A DNA stretch of 28,375 bases, from NCBI GenBank assembly GCA_964546275.1, contig CAZJJG010000017.1:1-28375 (forward strand). The letters run 5' to 3'. The notes under the pieces were generated by a model. It had not been told where the DNA came from and did no database searches. It was given only the letters and a program-made list of their open reading frames with translations. Each line of letters begins with the position of its first letter. Within the stretch, counting starts at the first letter, position 1. A program made the position numbers and the translations under genes. Source of the stretch: MED-G78 sp964546275. GTDB taxonomy: Bacteria; Pseudomonadota; Gammaproteobacteria; Magnimaribacterales; D2472. Positions 1 through 8,150 of the stretch are shown here, one piece after another.

Positions 1-123
1 AGACATAGAGCTGCACGTGAAGGAAGAAACCCACAAACTGGAGCTTCAATGCATATTGCTGCTTCAAAAGTACCAGGCTTTAAAGCTGGTAAGGGACTTA
101 AAGACAAGGTTAAAAATAGCTAA
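1..123 (+). CDS. hupB: DNA-binding protein HU-beta, C-terminal end (partial)
   Basis: The window opens inside this gene; about 40 codons remain before the TAA. The visible residues carry the hallmarks of the HU/IHF beta-arm and C-terminal helix: an R-x-G-R-N-P-Q-T-G stretch, in which the conserved RNPxTG proline intercalates into DNA, followed by FKAGKGLKDKV. HU is a small dimeric nucleoid protein that bends DNA without strong sequence preference. The G-K-G-L-K-D end fits HU rather than IHF. The gene directly downstream is ppiD, the usual neighbour of hupB in gammaproteobacteria, which supports HU-beta. The start lies outside the window. Confidence in HU is high; the beta paralogue label rests on context. 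Confidence 0.92.
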   Translation, partial: RHRAAREGRNPQTGASMHIAASKVPGFKAGKGLKDKVKNS

Positions 124-140
124 TCTTTAGAACTTTTTAA

Positions 141-166
141 AGGGTGCACTAGCACCCTTTTTTTTA
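141..166 (+). terminator. Rho-independent terminator of hupB
   Basis: A perfect 7-bp stem (AGGGTGC at 141-147, GCACCCT at 152-158) closes an ACTA loop and runs into eight T residues. It lies 17 nt after the hupB stop and just before ppiD, so it separates abundant HU mRNA from ppiD transcription, perhaps with some read-through. Confidence 0.9.
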
Positions 167-188
167 TTATTTTAAAATAGGAATAATT

Positions 189-2036
189 ATGTTGGAATCA
201 CTCAGATCTTTTTTATCAGGTAAGACGTTACTTATATTTGTAACTATCATGGCCATCCCATTTGTATTTTTTGGATCAAGTGCTGTAGGTACTATCTTTA
301 CTACTTATGGAAAAGTTAATGGTCTAGAGGTTACCCAGTCTGATTATAATGCTGCCAATAATGCGGTAAACCAAAGAATGGTCCAAGCTTATGGCGAAGA
401 CTTTTCTCCAGATCAATTTCCTGATGACGTTTTGCTTCAAATGGTGAAAGAAGAAATCATTACACAAAAAACCTTACTATCCGAGACACAAGATTTAGGT
501 ATTTTTGTATCTGATACAGATGCCAAAAAAGACATTATGATGAGTCCTAATTTTCAAACTGATAGTCAATTTGATCAAATAGCTTTTGAAACTGCAATTA
601 GAACTCAAGGCTATACGCCTAATGATTACATAGCTATGGTTCAAGAGGGAAAGGCTAAGAATTTTTTAATTGATGCATTAACATCATCATTCTTTACATT
701 AGATAGTGAAATTGTAAATATTGCCAAGCTCATTGAGCAAGAGAGAGATGTAAGTTTTACAAAAATTGACTTCAATCTATTAAAAAATGGAGTTACAGCA
801 GATCTTACAGAGGCCAAGAGTTTTTATGACTCTAACTCATTGCAATTCTACTCTGATGAATCCAGAAGCATGAACTATATATTGCTTGATAATAGTAAAT
901 ATAGATCTCTTGTTGAAGTACCTGAAAATTATGTGCAAGAGGCATATAGCGATTACTTACAAAGGCTTAATATGAGATCTGAAAAAAGAGCTTCTCATAT
1001 CATGGTTGATTTAATGAATTACTCATCAAAAGCAGAAGCAAACAAGACTATAGAATTAGCTCAAAATAAACTTAATGAAGGCGATAGCTTTAATGAAGTT
1101 GTTTTAGCTTTTAGTGAAGACTTGATATCAAAAGAAGAGGAGGGTGATATTGGATACTCAGCTGGAGATGTATTTCCTGATGAGTTTGAGAAAGCTTTGT
1201 CAGATATGTCTATTGGAGACATAAGTGAAATATTGTTTTCTGAAGCAACCAATTCATTCCATATTTTAAAACTAACTGAAATCAATAAAGAAGATGCAAA
1301 ATCATTTGATGAAATGAAAGATGTTTTGCTTGAAGAGTTAGTTAGCGCAGAATCTATGGCTCTAATGGATGAAGACAGAGATATTATTGATAATGCAATA
1401 TTAGATAATCAATCAATTGAAGATATCGCTTTATTATTAGATCTTGAAATACTATCTTCAAATGAAACAACACTATTTGATTTTGATTTTGAAATTAAAG
1501 ATCAACGAATTTCTCAAGCTTTATTTGGTTTTCCTGAAGGGCTTAATTCTCCTGAAATTATTGAATTAAATGATGTTGTAATGGTTATGGATTTAAATAC
1601 TATAAAACCAGCTGAACTTATGCCATTTGAGACTGTTACTGAACAAGCATTTGATCTTGTAAAGAGTGAAAAAGCTCTCGCCTTAAGTTTATCAGCTCAA
1701 GCATCTCTTAATACAGATGATTCAGTTGATACCTCAGCATCTTATATATCGAAGGACGCTTTTGTAGGAGTTAAGAGATTCTCATCTCTACTTCCTGCTG
1801 AAGTTCTTGAGCAAGCATTCTTAGCATCTGTAGATTCACAATTTGTATCATCAGCTAGAAATGGCGATACCTATCTTATGACAGTAACAGCTGTTAATAG
1901 TCCTGATGAGGAATTTTTAGATGCAATGGTTGAAGAGTTTAAAGAATTTAGTTCAAGCCAAGTTTCTAATAAGATGGCTACACTCATTATGGATGAAATG
2001 AGAAATAGTGCTAAAGTAAATTTACAGAATTTATAA
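189..2036 (+). CDS. ppiD: Periplasmic folding chaperone / peptidyl-prolyl isomerase PpiD
   Basis: PpiD is an inner-membrane-anchored periplasmic chaperone that works near the Sec translocon on newly exported proteins. The 615-residue product has the family layout and size (E. coli PpiD is 623 residues). There is a short cytoplasmic N-terminus and one transmembrane helix (about residues 13-33, ending FVFFGSSAVG). A SurA-like N-terminal chaperone region follows, with one parvulin-type rotamase domain (about residues 265-365, opening with the RASHIMV strand) and a divergent C-terminal chaperone region. An AGGA Shine-Dalgarno lies about 7 nt before the ATG. It follows hupB, the classical gammaproteobacterial order, and is followed after 21 bp by oppA. 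Whether the single parvulin domain is catalytically active cannot be judged here; in E. coli it is essentially inactive. Confidence 0.93.
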   Translation: MLESLRSFLSGKTLLIFVTIMAIPFVFFGSSAVGTIFTTYGKVNGLEVTQSDYNAANNAVNQRMVQAYGEDFSPDQFPDDVLLQMVKEEIITQKTLLSETQDLGIFVSDTDAKKDIMMSPNFQTDSQFDQIAFETAIRTQGYTPNDYIAMVQEGKAKNFLIDALTSSFFTLDSEIVNIAKLIEQERDVSFTKIDFNLLKNGVTADLTEAKSFYDSNSLQFYSDESRSMNYILLDNSKYRSLVEVPENYVQEAYSDYLQRLNMRSEKRASHIMVDLMNYSSKAEANKTIELAQNKLNEGDSFNEVVLAFSEDLISKEEEGDIGYSAGDVFPDEFEKALSDMSIGDISEILFSEATNSFHILKLTEINKEDAKSFDEMKDVLLEELVSAESMALMDEDRDIIDNAILDNQSIEDIALLLDLEILSSNETTLFDFDFEIKDQRISQALFGFPEGLNSPEIIELNDVVMVMDLNTIKPAELMPFETVTEQAFDLVKSEKALALSLSAQASLNTDDSVDTSASYISKDAFVGVKRFSSLLPAEVLEQAFLASVDSQFVSSARNGDTYLMTVTAVNSPDEEFLDAMVEEFKEFSSSQVSNKMATLIMDEMRNSAKVNLQNL

Positions 2037-2057
2037 TCAGAAAAGGAAGTCAGCTCA

Positions 2058-3668
2058 ATGGGTAATTATCATTTTAAGTCTTTATTTTTATTAATATTAT
2101 TAGTATCTTGCGGAGAGAACATTTCGCCTGTTGATTCTGGTTTAGAGAATCAAATACTTCATTTAGGAAATGGTTCAGAGCCCCAAGGCTTAGATCCTCA
2201 CATTGTTACAGGTGTTCCTGAGCATCATATTTTAATAGCTTTGTGTGAAGGCTTAACATCATCTAATCCAAAGGGTGGAATGCCTTTACCTGGTATGGCT
2301 GAATCATGGAATATTAGTGAGGATGGAAGAACTTACACTTTTAATATTAATAAAGATGCAAAGTGGTCAAATGGAGATCCTGTTACAGCTGTGGACTTTG
2401 TTTGGTCATGGAAAAGAGTTTTAACCCCAAGTTTAGGTTCGCAATATACAGATATGCTTTATTACGTAGAGGGAGCAAAAGATTTTTATAATGGAATCAT
2501 TGATGATTTCGATAATGTTGGAGTAAAGGCTATTAATGAAACTACTCTTGAAGTGGTCCTAGAAAATCCAACTCCTTTCTTTCTAGGTCTTTTAAGCCAT
2601 TATTCAACCTGGCCTGTGCATAAAGGAACAGTTCTGGCGCACGGCAAGATTGATGATAGAAATGGTGAATGGACTCGACCTGGAAATTTTGTTTGTAATG
2701 GACCTATGCAACTTAAAACATGGGAACTCAATAACAAAATTGTTGTAGAAAAAAATCCTCACTATTGGGACGCTGAAACGGTTAAATTAAATGAGATTTA
2801 TTACTACCCGGTTACTAACATTATGACTGAAGATAGAATGTTTAGAGCAGGACAAATACATAGTACTTATACAGTTCCTTCACAAAAATGTCCTGTATAT
2901 ATAGAAGAAGGTAATTCAACTCTAAAGATAGATCCTTATATGGGAACCTATTTTTATAGAACAAATACACTTCACCCAATCTTAAAAGATGTAAAAATTA
3001 GAAAAGCATTAGCTTTTTCTATAAATAGACAACAAATTGTCGATAAGGTTAGTCAATGTGGCCAAACGCCTGCATATTCATTTACGCCTCCAGGTGCAAA
3101 TGGCTACGATCCACAAACAGTCATTCCATATAATATAGAACTTGCTAAAGAGTTATTAGCTGAAGCTGGATATCCAAATGGCGAAGGTTTTCCTGTTTTA
3201 GAAATACTTTTTAATACTAGTGAAGATCATAGAAAAATTGCTTTAGCTGTTCAGCAGATGTGGCAAGCAAATCTAGGTATTACGGTTGAACTTGTTAACC
3301 AAGACTGGAAAGTATATTTATCTAGAGAAAGAAGTGGCGATTTTCAGATATCTCGAGCAGGCTGGATTGGAGATTATGAAGATCCTAATACATTTTTAGA
3401 TACCCTTATGCCTGGACGAGGAAATAATAAAACTGGATGGGCGAACAGTGAATATGAAAAACTTGTTAAGTTAGCCAATCAAACCCAAGATTCAGATGAA
3501 AGATACAAACTTTTTCAACAAGCTGAAAGTATTTTAATTGATGAGATGCCAATAATTCCAATTTATACCTATGTCAGACAATACCAATTATCTAATGATG
3601 TTAAAGGCTGGTATCCAAATTATCTTGATCATCACCATCCAAAATACATCTATCTAGAAAGAGATTAG
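2058..3668 (+). CDS. oppA: Oligopeptide ABC transporter, substrate-binding lipoprotein (OppA-like)
   Basis: This is the periplasmic binding component of a peptide ABC importer (SBP family 5). The N-terminus is a lipoprotein signal: a hydrophobic run ends in LLVSC, putting the lipidated cysteine at residue 18, so the protein is probably membrane-tethered, whereas E. coli OppA is soluble. Family-typical segments include the early EPQGLDPH, the WSNGDPVTAVDFVWSWKRV block, KIRKALAFSINRQ and the late GWIGDYEDPNTFL. Length (536) matches OppA/MppA (about 540). A good AAAAGGAAG ribosome site precedes the ATG. The two permease genes follow at once, so the three form one operon, possibly with ppiD. Substrate specificity cannot be read from sequence; murein tripeptide or general oligopeptide are both possible. 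Confidence 0.9.
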   Translation: MGNYHFKSLFLLILLVSCGENISPVDSGLENQILHLGNGSEPQGLDPHIVTGVPEHHILIALCEGLTSSNPKGGMPLPGMAESWNISEDGRTYTFNINKDAKWSNGDPVTAVDFVWSWKRVLTPSLGSQYTDMLYYVEGAKDFYNGIIDDFDNVGVKAINETTLEVVLENPTPFFLGLLSHYSTWPVHKGTVLAHGKIDDRNGEWTRPGNFVCNGPMQLKTWELNNKIVVEKNPHYWDAETVKLNEIYYYPVTNIMTEDRMFRAGQIHSTYTVPSQKCPVYIEEGNSTLKIDPYMGTYFYRTNTLHPILKDVKIRKALAFSINRQQIVDKVSQCGQTPAYSFTPPGANGYDPQTVIPYNIELAKELLAEAGYPNGEGFPVLEILFNTSEDHRKIALAVQQMWQANLGITVELVNQDWKVYLSRERSGDFQISRAGWIGDYEDPNTFLDTLMPGRGNNKTGWANSEYEKLVKLANQTQDSDERYKLFQQAESILIDEMPIIPIYTYVRQYQLSNDVKGWYPNYLDHHHPKYIYLERD

Positions 3669-3674
3669 TTTTAA

Positions 3675-4592
3675 ATGCTGCTTATTTTTTTTAAACGTGT
3701 TCTAGCTGCTATACCTGTTCTTATTATTGTTGCCAGCCTTACGTTCTTTTTTGTTAGATTAGCTCCTGGAGGACCATTTGATACTGATAGAGCTGTATCA
3801 AATGAAGTTCTAATTAATCTTCAAGAATCTTATAATTTAAATGCTCCTATTTCTGAACAATATTTTGATTATATGGGTGGAGTTTTAGTTGGAGATTTTG
3901 GCCCATCATTTAGATATCCAGGAAGAGATGTTTCAGAAATGATATTTACTGGGCTTCCAATAACACTGGAGCTTGCTGTATACGCAATACTTATTGCGGT
4001 GCTTGTTGGAGTTTTTGCTGGAGTTCTAGCAGCACTAAAACGAAATACACTTTTAGATTTTATACCTATGACAATTGCTATGATTGGTATATGTGTTCCA
4101 ACATTCTTAATGGGTCCATTGCTTGTATTAATTTTTGGAATTAATCTAGAGCTTCTTCCTGTATCGGGTTGGGGTAATCTTCCCGGAGACAAGATACTTC
4201 CATCTATAACACTAGGTTTTGCTTACGCTGCTTATATAGCTAGATTGAGTAGAGGCGGAATGTTAGAAGTTTTAAGCCAAGACTTTATTAGAACAGCAAG
4301 AGCTAAAGGCCTTTCTGAAAGAGTCGTGGTTACAAAACATGCAATGCAGGGTGGCTTAATACCTGTTGTATCTTTTCTTGGACCTGCTGTAGCTGGCTTA
4401 CTGGCTGGATCTTTTGTTGTCGAAACGATATTTCAAATCCCAGGACTAGGACGTTTTTATGTAGAAGCAGCTTTTAATAGAGACTATACGATGATTCTTG
4501 GAACAACAATTTTCTTTTCAGCGATGATAGTGTTTTTTAATCTACTATCAGATATGGCAGTGATGCTTCTTAACCCTAGAGCGAGAGATTAG
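3675..4592 (+). CDS. oppB: Oligopeptide ABC transporter, permease (OppB-like)
   Basis: This inner-membrane subunit has six predicted membrane segments and the length of OppB (305 versus 306 in E. coli). The N-terminal helix with FVRLAPGGPFD and the GDFGPSFRYPGR loop are typical of the DppB/OppB family. The EAA loop that docks the ATPase is visible as DFIRTARAKGLSERVV, about residues 210-225. The ending PGLGRFYVEAAFNRDYTMILG is also characteristic. It begins 6 nt after oppA with no clear Shine-Dalgarno, suggesting translational coupling, and oppC starts 2 nt after its stop. Confidence 0.92.
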   Translation: MLLIFFKRVLAAIPVLIIVASLTFFFVRLAPGGPFDTDRAVSNEVLINLQESYNLNAPISEQYFDYMGGVLVGDFGPSFRYPGRDVSEMIFTGLPITLELAVYAILIAVLVGVFAGVLAALKRNTLLDFIPMTIAMIGICVPTFLMGPLLVLIFGINLELLPVSGWGNLPGDKILPSITLGFAYAAYIARLSRGGMLEVLSQDFIRTARAKGLSERVVVTKHAMQGGLIPVVSFLGPAVAGLLAGSFVVETIFQIPGLGRFYVEAAFNRDYTMILGTTIFFSAMIVFFNLLSDMAVMLLNPRARD

Positions 4593-4594
4593 TT

Positions 4595-5449
4595 ATGAAT
4601 AATAATTCAAGCCTCTGGAGTGATGCTTACAGAAGACTTATTCAAAACAAGGCTGCAATGGTTGGCGGTGTAATTCTTATTACACTTATTTTATGTGCAA
4701 TATTTGCTCCTTTTCTTGCTCCTTACTCCTACTCTTATCAAGATTTAGATTTAGGAGCTTCTAAGCCATCCTTTGATCATTTACTTGGAACTGATGTTAT
4801 GGGGCGTGATTTGTTAAGCAGAATCTTATACGGAGCTAGAATTTCTCTTATGGTAGGTTTTGTTGCAACTGGAGTAGCTTTGGTAATAGGAGTCTCTTGG
4901 GGTATTGTTGCTGGTTATATGGGTGGCAGGGTTGATTCTATAATGATGAGAATAGTAGATGTACTTTACGGCTTACCTTTTATTATTTTTATTATTCTGT
5001 TAATGGTAATTTTTGGAAGAAACCTTTGGCTATTATTCGGAGCAATTGGTGCTGTTGAATGGCTAACCATGGCTAGAATTGTAAGAGGCCAGGTGATTGG
5101 TTTAAAGAACCAAGAATTTGTATTAGCAGCTCAAGCAATGGGCGTTAGTAATTTCTCAATGTTCAGAAAACATTTATTTCCAAATATTCTTGGCCCCATA
5201 GCAGTCTATGCAACATTAACAATTCCTCAAGTTATGTTACTTGAAAGTTTTTTAAGTTTTCTAGGGCTTGGTATTCAGCCACCAATGAGTAGCTGGGGCA
5301 CATTGATTAAAGATGGTGTTGAGTCTATGGAAGAATATTCTTGGCTGTTAATTTATCCAGGATTAACTTTTACCATCACTCTTTTTGCTCTTAACTTTTT
5401 TGGTGATGGCCTAAGAGATGCTTTAGACCCTAAAACATCTGCAGACTAG
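4595..5449 (+). CDS. oppC: Oligopeptide ABC transporter, permease (OppC-like)
   Basis: This is the second inner-membrane permease of the peptide importer. It shows the family's N-terminal helix followed by a periplasmic loop containing LLGTDVMGRDLLSRILYGAR, the OppC/DppC signature. The ATPase-docking EAA loop reads EFVLAAQAMGVSNFSMFRKH, and the ending FGDGLRDALDP closes nearly all OppC/DppC proteins. At 284 residues it is slightly shorter than E. coli OppC (302), mainly at the N-terminus. It is the last gene of the plus-strand operon: the expected ATPases oppD and oppF do not follow. Its TAG stop shares a CTAG tetranucleotide with the stop of the convergent mltD gene. Confidence 0.92.
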   Translation: MNNNSSLWSDAYRRLIQNKAAMVGGVILITLILCAIFAPFLAPYSYSYQDLDLGASKPSFDHLLGTDVMGRDLLSRILYGARISLMVGFVATGVALVIGVSWGIVAGYMGGRVDSIMMRIVDVLYGLPFIIFIILLMVIFGRNLWLLFGAIGAVEWLTMARIVRGQVIGLKNQEFVLAAQAMGVSNFSMFRKHLFPNILGPIAVYATLTIPQVMLLESFLSFLGLGIQPPMSSWGTLIKDGVESMEEYSWLLIYPGLTFTITLFALNFFGDGLRDALDPKTSAD

Positions 5450-6939
5450 AAAGCTTTAATTATTATTTTAATAATCTGACCAGGCATAATTGCAGAATCG
5501 CCTAAATCATTAAGTTTCTTTATATCGCTTGCCTCTACTCCAAAAAGATCAGCAATCCTGTATAAATTATCACCTTGTTTAACCGAGTAAAGGATTGTTC
5601 TTTTTTTTGAATCTATCGTTCGGTATATATTTTTATTTCCAATATTCAGTTGCTGTCCTATTTGAAGCACGTTAGTGGTTTCAATATTATTATTTCTTGC
5701 AATCTCCCTTGGACTTAATTTATATCTTGATCCAATACTCCACAAAGAATCTCCTTCACTGACAACATGAACTTCAAAAGGAATAAAGTTGTTATCTTCA
5801 GACTGACTCAGTGGAATTAAAATAGTTTCATTTAAAGTTAAGAGATCTTTTTCTAAAAAATTAATTTTTTTAATGATCTCAACTCGAGTGTCATATTTCC
5901 TTGCTAACTCCCACAAACTATCACCAGATTTAATTTTATGAGTTATCCAATTAATTTTATTTTCTTGTAAAAAAATGTCTTTATCATCATTAATAAGATT
6001 AGCCTTATCTAAAGGAATATAGAAAATACTTTTTTCACCCGGCGTCGATGCCCATTTGGTATATCCAGCATTCAATCTATAAACAAACTCAGGTTTTAAA
6101 CCAACAAAATCACTAAATGCTAGAATTTCTACTTGACCATTAATTTCAACCCTAGCCACAAGCTCCTTGTAAGGTATATCTGGTAATTCAACTCCATACT
6201 TATCAGGATTAGTAATAATTTCGTATATAGCTATAAACTTAGGTACATAGTTTCTTGCCTGCAGTGGAAGTCGAAGACTCTTAAAAGATGGATCTTTATT
6301 TGCTTTTAAATTCTTTTTTATTCGAGATTCAACCAGGGTTGGACCTGCATTATAAGAAGCAAGTGAATGAAATAAGTCATCATCAAATCTTTCGAATAAA
6401 TAATCAAAATATTCAACCGCTGCATCGGTTGATAAAAAAGGATCATGGCGATCTTCTTGCCACCAACTTTTATCAAGATCAAATAATCTGCCAGTGCTAG
6501 GCATAAACTGCCATAAACCCACAGCCCCAGAGGGGGAGATTGAAAAAGGATCATAATTACTTTCTATATATGGAACTAACGAAAGTTCCACTGGAAGTTC
6601 AGCTTCATTAAGTCTTTGAATTACATAAAACATGTAAAAAGTAGAGTTTTCTAAATATTTAATAAATAGATCTTTGTCCTTCAGGTGATTATCAATATAT
6701 TTTTGAGTAGTCTTATCAATGACGTAGTCTTCTAGTTGAGAATTTTGTTGCAGATATTCCCAGATAGATATTTCTACTTCTTCAATTACCTCTTCTTCAA
6801 CAATCAAACTGGTCTCATTAGAAATAATTTCCTGAACTGGCTCAGGAGTTATATTTTGAGAAAATAGCATTTCTGTCTGCTGACAACCAGAAATAAAAAT
6901 TACAATAAATGTAAGAAGTGCTAAACGTTGTCTTTCCAT
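5446..6939 (-). CDS. mltD: Membrane-bound lytic murein transglycosylase D with three LysM domains
   Basis: MltD cleaves the glycan strands of peptidoglycan to 1,6-anhydro products. The 497-residue protein begins with a lipoprotein signal (FISGC, Cys at 19), so it should sit on the outer membrane facing the periplasm. An acidic linker (about 40-58) leads into the SLT family-1 catalytic domain. The catalytic glutamate is E126 in PYIESNYDP, followed by GAVGLWQFMPSTG and SYNAGP. Three LysM peptidoglycan-binding modules follow at about 332-376, 389-433 and 449-493, each with a GDxLW or GDNLY core. E. coli MltD has two LysM modules, so three is at the larger end. Its start overlaps the gloB end by 19 nt and its stop overlaps that of oppC. 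Confidence 0.93.
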   Translation of the reverse strand: MERQRLALLTFIVIFISGCQQTEMLFSQNITPEPVQEIISNETSLIVEEEVIEEVEISIWEYLQQNSQLEDYVIDKTTQKYIDNHLKDKDLFIKYLENSTFYMFYVIQRLNEAELPVELSLVPYIESNYDPFSISPSGAVGLWQFMPSTGRLFDLDKSWWQEDRHDPFLSTDAAVEYFDYLFERFDDDLFHSLASYNAGPTLVESRIKKNLKANKDPSFKSLRLPLQARNYVPKFIAIYEIITNPDKYGVELPDIPYKELVARVEINGQVEILAFSDFVGLKPEFVYRLNAGYTKWASTPGEKSIFYIPLDKANLINDDKDIFLQENKINWITHKIKSGDSLWELARKYDTRVEIIKKINFLEKDLLTLNETILIPLSQSEDNNFIPFEVHVVSEGDSLWSIGSRYKLSPREIARNNNIETTNVLQIGQQLNIGNKNIYRTIDSKKRTILYSVKQGDNLYRIADLFGVEASDIKKLNDLGDSAIMPGQIIKIIIKAF

Positions 6940-7694
6940 TCTCTAGTAGCCTTAAATATTTCCATATCAGTTAGTTCATTTGTTGTAGAAATTTTTGTCA
7001 TTATACATTCTCGCAAGTTTGTATTATCAGATCTTAAAAACGGATTAGTTTCCAATTCAAGCTGCAATAGAGAGGGAACAGTGGGTTCATTTATTTTATT
7101 AGACTCAAGGCAAGATTTAAATCTTGCTAGTAATTTCTTATTAGAACTCTCAACCTCTAGAGCAAACTCTAAATTGGCTTTGGTATATTCATGACCACAG
7201 TAAACTTTTGTATTAGATGGCAACTGTTTTAATTTTATTAATGATTCATACATCTGCTCATAGGTTCCTTCAAACACACGGCCGCAACCGCCAGCAAAAA
7301 GGGTATCTCCGCAAAAGACAAAAGGCTCGCCATTATTTTCTGCATAGTATGCAATATGGTCTAGGGTATGACCGGGTATTTCGAGAACAGAAAATTCTAT
7401 ACCTATTACATTTATGGCATCTCCTTCTTTTAATTCATGAGTAATTCCGCCAAAAATAGATTCTGATGGACCATAGACCTTAGTTGCTGATATTTCAGCT
7501 AATGCTTCAACTCCTCCAGTATGATCATAGTGATGATGAGTAATTAAAATATCTGATAAAGAGCCCTGTATTTCATTCAAATAATTCATAACTGGTTGAG
7601 CATCCCCGGGATCAACTACAAGTAATCCTTCATTAGTTGTCACTAACCAAATATAATTATCATTAAATGCTTTAATAGGTTCTATCTTTATCAT
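6921..7694 (-). CDS. gloB: Hydroxyacylglutathione hydrolase (glyoxalase II)
   Basis: Glyoxalase II hydrolyses S-lactoylglutathione to lactate and glutathione, completing cytoplasmic methylglyoxal detoxification. It is a metallo-beta-lactamase-fold enzyme with a binuclear metal site. The signature H53-x-H55-x-D57-H58 is visible in THHHYDHTGG, with further ligands in PGHTLDHI, FCGDTLFAGGCGR and YCGHEYT. The 257-residue length and the N-terminal AFNDNYIWLV match the family closely (E. coli 251). It precedes mltD on the same strand with a 19-nt overlap, as part of the conserved mltD-gloB / rnhA-dnaQ neighbourhood. The start codon has no Shine-Dalgarno; the gap to the divergent rnhA start is only 23 bp. 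Confidence 0.94.
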   Translation of the reverse strand: MIKIEPIKAFNDNYIWLVTTNEGLLVVDPGDAQPVMNYLNEIQGSLSDILITHHHYDHTGGVEALAEISATKVYGPSESIFGGITHELKEGDAINVIGIEFSVLEIPGHTLDHIAYYAENNGEPFVFCGDTLFAGGCGRVFEGTYEQMYESLIKLKQLPSNTKVYCGHEYTKANLEFALEVESSNKKLLARFKSCLESNKINEPTVPSLLQLELETNPFLRSDNTNLRECIMTKISTTNELTDMEIFKATREWKDNV

Positions 7695-7717
7695 ATGGAG
7701 ATTTTATATTTAAATAG
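7695..7717. promoter_or_regulatory. Minimal divergent promoter between gloB and rnhA with a palindromic -10-like core
   Basis: The whole gap between the two divergent start codons is 23 bp. It holds a perfect 10-bp palindrome, TATTTAAATA at 7707-7716, which can be read as a -10-like hexamer on both strands. A rightward start site 6-7 nt beyond it would fall on the A of the rnhA ATG, giving a leaderless mRNA. A leftward one would give gloB a leader of only about 10 nt. Neither gene has a Shine-Dalgarno at a usable distance. That this is the promoter is inference; any -35 would lie inside the opposite coding region. Confidence 0.4.
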
Positions 7718-8149
7718 ATGAAAACGGTAAAAATATATACAGATGGAGCGTGCAGAGGAAATCCTGGTTTAGGAGGATGGGGTGCATTGATGGTTTTTGA
7801 GGGTATGGAAAAAGAGCTTTTTGGCGGCCAAGAAGATACAACTAATAATCAAATGGAACTTAAGGCTGCTATTGAAAGTCTGAAAGCCTTAAAAGAACCA
7901 TGCATAGTTGAACTAACTACAGACTCCAAATATGTAATGCAAGGCATAACTCAGTGGATAGAGAATTGGAAAAAAAATAACTGGAAAACTGCAACTAAGA
8001 AAGATGTTAAAAATAAAGATTTGTGGATTGAGCTTTATGACTTAAAGTCCCACCATCAAATTGATTGGAAGTGGGTAAAAGGACATTCTGGACACAGAGA
8101 GAATGAAATAGCAGACGACTTAGCAAACAAAGGAATAGACAACTTATAA
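7718..8149 (+). CDS. rnhA: Ribonuclease HI
   Basis: RNase HI cuts the RNA strand of RNA-DNA hybrids, removing primers and R-loops. The catalytic carboxylates are all present: D9 in YTDGACRGNPG, E47 in NQMELKAA, D69 in TTDSKYV and D133 in IADDLAN. The active-site histidine loop is H123/H126 in KGHSGH, and the basic protrusion (about residues 80-100, WIENWKKNNWK) marks the E. coli type. Length (143) fits the family (155). The start is supported by alignment of the first strand to E. coli RnhA, although no ribosome site is visible. It is followed 1 nt later by dnaQ on the same strand; in E. coli these two genes are divergent. Confidence 0.96.
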   Translation: MKTVKIYTDGACRGNPGLGGWGALMVFEGMEKELFGGQEDTTNNQMELKAAIESLKALKEPCIVELTTDSKYVMQGITQWIENWKKNNWKTATKKDVKNKDLWIELYDLKSHHQIDWKWVKGHSGHRENEIADDLANKGIDNL

Positions 8150-8150
8150 A

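Noticed and set aside
3869..4192. Antisense reading frame of 107 codons within oppB
   Set aside because: A shadow of the permease gene with low-complexity Pro/Ser/Thr content and no homology pattern.
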